Positions 6,090 through 9,657 of a DNA stretch of 9,657 nucleotides are shown here, in pieces (position 1 is the first letter of the stretch; every line of letters begins with the position of its first letter). Under the pieces are notes generated by a model that was not told the DNA's origin, did no database searches, and saw only the letters and a program-made list of their open reading frames with translations. The translations under genes were made by a program, and so were the position numbers. The DNA comes from CAZKEW01 sp964580435 (GTDB lineage: Bacteria; Acidobacteriota; Aminicenantia; Aminicenantales; UBA8522), in the NCBI GenBank assembly GCA_964580435.1, contig CAZOKP010000096.1, positions 1 through 9,657 on the forward strand. The letters run 5' to 3'.

Positions 6090-8609
6090 TTATTTCTCCA
6101 AGCCGATTTTACGCAGCAGCTCGGTAAACCGCGGGTCAGACCGCACCGGGTCAAATCCGTGGTGATTTTTCAGATACGTAACTAAATCCGGATTGCGCTC
6201 TCGGAAAGCTTTTTCAAGCCAGACAAAAACTTGTTCTTTTTCTCCAAGAGACGCAAAAACCACGGCTATAAATACAGGCGATGCATAATTCTCTTTTGAA
6301 TATCCTATTATATTATTAAGTATTTTCCACGCCTCTTCCCGTTTCCCCATAAGCGCATAACAACTTGCTATACCTTCGCTCAGGTCTTTAGATCCTCCTT
6401 CAAGCTCAATACGTCGAACGTAAGATTTGATGGCCTCTTCATATTTCTCCATCGCCTCATAAACCCATCCCAGATATGTGTAAGTGACTCCGTGATTCGG
6501 ATCCGCTTCAAGGGCTTTATTCAATTCCTTGAGTGCCTGGTCATATCTCCGTGCATAATAGAGGAGAAGGCCCACATTTGCGGCTATCCGAGGCGCTAAT
6601 GGATCAAGCTCTCGAGCTATTTTAATCTCTCTACCAGCCTCCTCATGTCGGCCTAAACTTGACATGAAGTATGCATACCAATGGTGGGCTGTGGCATAGC
6701 CGGGATTAAGTTCAATTGCCAGCTTGAATTCTTTCTCAGCGCCAACAAAATCCCAATCATAATTCCATATTATGGCTGCCAAGGAAGTGTGAGCCTCGGC
6801 AAGTTTGTCATCAATTTCTAATGCCTTCGATACCGCTGCTTTAGCTTTGGGAAATGCCTTTTCAGCCGGCCAGAAGCCATTGTTTCCAAGAATGTAGTAA
6901 GCATCGCTCAAGCCTGCATAGGCAAGCGCATAATTCGGGTCTATTCCAATCGCTTTCTCGAAATATTCAATAGATTTTATTAAATCTGCCCCACTCCTCT
7001 TGTTCCAATAATTGCGGCCCTGCAAATAGAGCCTATAAGCCTCGAGATTCTCGGTATAATTCTTGACAAGGGGCGCACCCTTTTCACCCAAAAGCTTAAT
7101 CTTTAGCGCTGTGACTATGGCTTTGGCGATGTCGTCCTGGATAGAAAATATATCGGCCATTTTGCGATTGTAGATCTCAGACCAAACCTGGCGGCCGTCT
7201 TTGACATTGCTGATCCGGGCTGTGACCCGAAGATTCTCCCCGGCGGCCTGGACACTTCCTTCGAGCACATTTTCCACGTTGAGCTTCTGGCCGATCTCAC
7301 GGATATCTTGGCTTTTGCCCTTGAAGAAAAATGCTGATGTCCGGGCAGGCACCCATAGACCTTCGATATTGCTCAACGCGCTGATAAGTGTTTCCGAAAT
7401 TCCATCACATAAATATTCATGGTCTTTGGTCGGGCTCAAATCCACAAACGGAAGCACGGCAATAGACTTTGTTGACGAGGTTGTGAGCGGGGCTTCTTTT
7501 TTAAGGGAGATCTGCCAAATGACCACCGCAGCTATGACAAGAAAAATAAGCCCAAGAGCAGGTAGAAAAACCTTTTTCAGGCCAAAAGTCACAGTGATCT
7601 GCTTTGAAGTGAAGGGCTTTCGCTCAGGAACAATCCGTTCTGTTGTCGGGATTCCCCTCTCTATTTTGGCCAGCTCCGAATGCACCTCGTCTGCGCTCTG
7701 GTACCTCTTCTCTTGTTCCTTCTCCAGGCAACGGAGAATCAAACGGCTCAAGTCTTCAGGAATTTGGGCATTGAGTTCTTTAGGATTCTTCGGAATCTCA
7801 CTCTTATGCTTCACCCCGATCGTAAATGGCGTATCCCCTTCAAACGGCACGCGGCCTGTCACCATCTCGTAAAGAATCACGCCCAGCGAATAGATATCCG
7901 AGCGCTGGTCGACCTCTTTGCCCTCCACCTGTTCCGGTGACATGTACTCGGGCGTCCCGATCATCACGCCGGCGCCCGTTATTCCCTTCACCTTGAGCGA
8001 CCGGGCGATCCCGAAATCCATGATCTTGGCGTTCCCAGCCTCATCCACCATAATGTTCTGCGGCTTCAAATCCCGGTGCACGATTCCCAGGCTATGGGCC
8101 TCGGCCAAACCTTCGCAAACCTGCCTGGCGATGGAAATTGTTTTTCCCGCCGACATCTGGCCCACTTTCCTGATCAGCCTCTTGAGGTCCTCCCCATGGA
8201 CATACTCCATGGTGATGTAATAAGCGCCTTCCTCTCGGTTGAGGTCATGCATGCGGCAGACATTTCTCTGGCTGATTTTACGGGCAAGCTTGAGCTCATT
8301 CCGGAAGCGCTCGATCATCTCATTATCAATCCCGATCTCGGGTTTTAGGAGTTTAAGGGCGATTTTCTCCTTGAGTTCAGAGTCATAGACCTTGTAAACC
8401 CGGCCCATTCCGCCCTTTCCCAGCTCCTCGATGATCTGGTACCGGCCGGCGAAGGTCGAGCCTGTAGTTAATTCTTTAATGGGAGTCTGAAGGGTCTCTG
8501 TCTGAGAAATAGAGATTTCCTCTGAAGAAGGAAGCAGAGTAGCACACTTCTTACAAAACTGGGAATCGGAGGTATTCTCGGTATCGCATTTCGGGCACTT
8601 GACAGCCAC
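6090..8609 (-). CDS. Receptor-like Ser/Thr protein kinase with zinc ribbon, TolB-like domain and TPR repeats
   Basis: An 839-residue protein with five parts. Residues 5-22 form a zinc ribbon (CPKC and CKKC pairs). Residues 57-315 are a Hanks-type kinase with glycine loop GKGGMG at 64-69, catalytic K86, HRDLKPQN at 178-185, DFG at 198-200 and GTPEYMSPE at 218-226, all intact and therefore probably active. Residues 346-368 are one membrane helix. Residues 382 to about 505 are a TolB/FlgO-like domain (SIAVLPFVDLS, GISETLISALS). Residues from about 516 to the end are TPR-like helical repeats, roughly seven or eight. The kinase would be cytoplasmic and the TolB-TPR part periplasmic, a sensor layout. 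The GTG start at 8607-8609 has AGGGA 6-7 nt upstream and begins just before the zinc ribbon. GC content appears lower in the TPR half than in the kinase half. Signals and substrates are unknown. Confidence 0.93.
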   Translation of the reverse strand: MAVKCPKCDTENTSDSQFCKKCATLLPSSEEISISQTETLQTPIKELTTGSTFAGRYQIIEELGKGGMGRVYKVYDSELKEKIALKLLKPEIGIDNEMIERFRNELKLARKISQRNVCRMHDLNREEGAYYITMEYVHGEDLKRLIRKVGQMSAGKTISIARQVCEGLAEAHSLGIVHRDLKPQNIMVDEAGNAKIMDFGIARSLKVKGITGAGVMIGTPEYMSPEQVEGKEVDQRSDIYSLGVILYEMVTGRVPFEGDTPFTIGVKHKSEIPKNPKELNAQIPEDLSRLILRCLEKEQEKRYQSADEVHSELAKIERGIPTTERIVPERKPFTSKQITVTFGLKKVFLPALGLIFLVIAAVVIWQISLKKEAPLTTSSTKSIAVLPFVDLSPTKDHEYLCDGISETLISALSNIEGLWVPARTSAFFFKGKSQDIREIGQKLNVENVLEGSVQAAGENLRVTARISNVKDGRQVWSEIYNRKMADIFSIQDDIAKAIVTALKIKLLGEKGAPLVKNYTENLEAYRLYLQGRNYWNKRSGADLIKSIEYFEKAIGIDPNYALAYAGLSDAYYILGNNGFWPAEKAFPKAKAAVSKALEIDDKLAEAHTSLAAIIWNYDWDFVGAEKEFKLAIELNPGYATAHHWYAYFMSSLGRHEEAGREIKIARELDPLAPRIAANVGLLLYYARRYDQALKELNKALEADPNHGVTYTYLGWVYEAMEKYEEAIKSYVRRIELEGGSKDLSEGIASCYALMGKREEAWKILNNIIGYSKENYASPVFIAVVFASLGEKEQVFVWLEKAFRERNPDLVTYLKNHHGFDPVRSDPRFTELLRKIGLEK

Positions 8610-8638
8610 TTATCGTCCCTTTTATCCGGTGTGGCTAA

Positions 8639-8668
8639 AGGTTATCAAGGAATGAGGAGGTTAGTCAA
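8639..8668 (-). promoter_or_regulatory. Candidate promoter of the kinase gene
   Basis: TTGACT (8663-8668), 18-nt spacer, TAACCT (8639-8644) on the minus strand, ending about 30 nt before the GTG start. The -35 is good and the -10 mediocre. Confidence 0.4.
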
Positions 8669-8773
8669 CTGAAAACAAACCTCTAACTTGGTGACACAAG
8701 ATGCTTAAAGTTGCCTACCTTTGCCTTACGGCGAGAAAAGACAAATGCTTTCAAGTGGCACTTAAATCAGGGG

Positions 8774-8790
8774 AAAACCGGAAAGTCCAG
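8774..8790 (-). terminator. Small intrinsic terminator after tRNA-Glu
   Basis: Directly after the CCA end, the minus strand reads CTGGA-CTT-TCCGG then TTTT: a 5-bp stem with one G-U pair, a 3-nt loop and a short T tract. It is weak but well placed to end the tRNA transcript before the kinase promoter. Confidence 0.45.
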
Positions 8791-8791
8791 A

Positions 8792-8867
8792 TGGCAGCGC
8801 TACGGGGATTCGAACCCCGGTCTGATGGCTGAGAACCACCTGTCCTGGGCCTCTAGACGATAGCGCC
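8792..8867 (-). tRNA. tRNA-Glu (anticodon CTC)
   Basis: A 76-nt tRNA with encoded CCA (8792-8794). Acceptor GGCGCTA pairs with TAGCGCT through all seven positions, the first being a G1-U72 wobble. The D-arm (TCGTCTAGAGGCCCAGGAC) is the typical tRNA-Glu sequence. The anticodon stem GGTGG/CCATC pairs with one wobble around the loop TTCTCAG (anticodon CTC, reading GAG). The T-arm CGGGG/CCCCG with loop TTCGAAT is perfect, and the discriminator is G73. It should be functional. Confidence 0.95.
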
Positions 8868-8875
8868 GTGCGGCT

Positions 8876-8905
8876 AAAATACCAGATTTTCCCCTGGAAA
8901 GTCAA
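8876..8905 (-). promoter_or_regulatory. Promoter of tRNA-Glu
   Basis: TTGACT (8900-8905), 18-nt spacer, TATTTT (8876-8881) preceded by TGG, an extended -10. The -10 ends 8 nt before the first base of the mature tRNA, so transcription should begin only about 2-3 nt upstream of it. Confidence 0.6.
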
Positions 8906-8950
8906 CGATTTTTCCCTCGTTTTGGCTCTCTGGTGAGCCTATTCAGATAA

Positions 8951-8974
8951 GAAATGCCCGGAGGAGCGGGTTTC
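8951..8974 (-). terminator. Possible terminator hairpin after the M29-type gene
   Basis: Ten nt past the stop, GAAA-CCCG pairs with CGGG-(CA)-TTTC around the loop CTCCTC, an 8-bp stem with a 2-nt bulge. There is no real T tract after it, so it may only be an mRNA 3' end hairpin. Confidence 0.3.
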
Positions 8975-8983
8975 AAAAAGAGG

Positions 8984-9657
8984 TCAGTGTTTCAGGCTGC
9001 CGTTTTCGACTATTGTCTTCCCGTCGATCGTCAGAGTGCTTCCAGGTAAGAATCCGTCGTAAGAAAAAGAAACGGCGTTCGTTCCGCCGGCCCAGACATT
9101 GTTGCCGATGCCGAGAGTGACCATTCCATTGCAGACATAATTTGTCAAGCGGCTTCCCGCGATGGCACGGACATTCGGATTCAGGCCGATATCGATAAAA
9201 GCGAAATCTTCCTTGCCGGCGCCCGAGGCATCATACAAGGCCTTAAGGCCCTCAAGCCCGGACTTCGCCGTCATCGACACAAGCTTGCCAGCCTTTAATA
9301 TCATCGTCAGTCCCTCAATCTCCTTTCCCGCATAAAAGCTCCTGTCAATCACGACTTTTCCTTCGGCTGTGCCGGGCACGGGTGTTATGTACGCCTCGCC
9401 CGCAGGCAAATAGACTATGCAGGCGGCGCCTCCTTTCTTCTGGTCAGCGGCCGAGATAACGCCGTCGCTCACAAAGGCCGGTCTCCCTTCAATCCTGACT
9501 TTCAGGTCTGTCCCGTTGGGATTCGTGATATGCACGTCCTTTCCCCCGGCCAGGACTGCTTTTACGGATTCACAGGCTTCCTGCAGCTTGGCATAATCGA
9601 CATTCACGCCTTCCCAGAAAATTCGAGACAATTCTTCCTTGGGCAACCCGAATCTCT
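8984..9657 (-). CDS. M29-family aminopeptidase homologue, C-terminal part, with substituted metal ligands
   Basis: The frame is open to the right edge, so the N-terminal portion (probably 130-180 residues) lies outside. A TTG at 9644-9646 could be read as a start, but in-frame coding continues upstream (RFG before LPKEE), so I treat the gene as truncated by the window. M29 (thermophilic aminopeptidase) features, numbering from that TTG: PAGEAYITPVPGTAEG at 81-96, DIGLNPN at 152-158, GIGNNVWAGG at 179-188 and DGKTIVENG at 208-216. Family enzymes bind two metals through Glu and His/Asp residues. Here E84 and D197 remain, but the second Glu appears as D152, the GTVHxALG His as T177, and the HxD His as S195. 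The protein may therefore be catalytically inactive or use altered metal binding. No signal peptide can be judged. Family assignment is from recalled motifs. Confidence 0.78.
   Translation of the reverse strand, partial: RFGLPKEELSRIFWEGVNVDYAKLQEACESVKAVLAGGKDVHITNPNGTDLKVRIEGRPAFVSDGVISAADQKKGGAACIVYLPAGEAYITPVPGTAEGKVVIDRSFYAGKEIEGLTMILKAGKLVSMTAKSGLEGLKALYDASGAGKEDFAFIDIGLNPNVRAIAGSRLTNYVCNGMVTLGIGNNVWAGGTNAVSFSYDGFLPGSTLTIDGKTIVENGSLKH

Noticed and set aside
7201..7872. Plus-strand open frame of 223 codons
   Set aside because: It is antisense to the kinase/TolB-like region, with no domain or credible start signal.
8924..8939. Hairpin GGCTC-loop-GAGCC between tRNA-Glu and the M29-type gene
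   Set aside because: It has a 5-bp stem with no T tract on either strand.
1..9657. CRISPR array, insertion sequence or integrase
   Set aside because: I saw no regularly spaced repeats, no transposase or recombinase motifs, and no long terminal inverted repeats.

Overview
The window looks like part of a draft or metagenome-assembled chromosome: it contains a run of exactly 100 N (5952-6051), the mark of a scaffold join of unknown true size. Every gene I can support is on the minus strand. The outer-membrane c-type cytochrome, periplasmic diheme peroxidase, M29-type peptidase and a zinc-ribbon/kinase/TolB-like/TPR protein together suggest a Gram-negative bacterium. The last architecture is common in Acidobacteriota and the candidate phylum Aminicenantota, so that is my best guess. 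It is inference; there is no rRNA marker here.

Left region (1-5275, GC-rich, near 60% in sampled lines). Reading right to left there is a promoter with an operator-like dyad. It is followed by a secreted diheme cytochrome c peroxidase/MauG-family protein, an outer-membrane protein with one N-terminal c-type heme fused to a beta-barrel (Cyc2-like), and then potA, potB and potC of a spermidine/putrescine-type ABC importer. potC runs off the left edge, and the binding protein PotD would be expected beyond it. Gaps are only 10-23 bp, and three of the four junctions carry a Shine-Dalgarno (SD) sequence overlapping the previous stop codon, so the five genes look like one translationally coupled operon. 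The most interesting idea in the window is that the peroxidase and the porin-cytochrome form an electron route across the outer membrane.

Middle region (5468-8867). A degenerate tRNA-Leu(CAA)-like gene is followed by a 99-residue three-helix membrane protein of low GC (about 40%), the scaffold gap, and a large receptor-like Ser/Thr kinase. The kinase has an N-terminal zinc ribbon, a Hanks-type kinase domain, one membrane helix, and periplasmic TolB-like and TPR parts. The segment ends at an intact tRNA-Glu(CTC) with its own promoter and a small terminator.

Right edge (8984-9657). This is the C-terminal part of an M29-type aminopeptidase homologue in which most of the expected metal ligands appear substituted. 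I saw no insertion sequence, integrase or CRISPR array.
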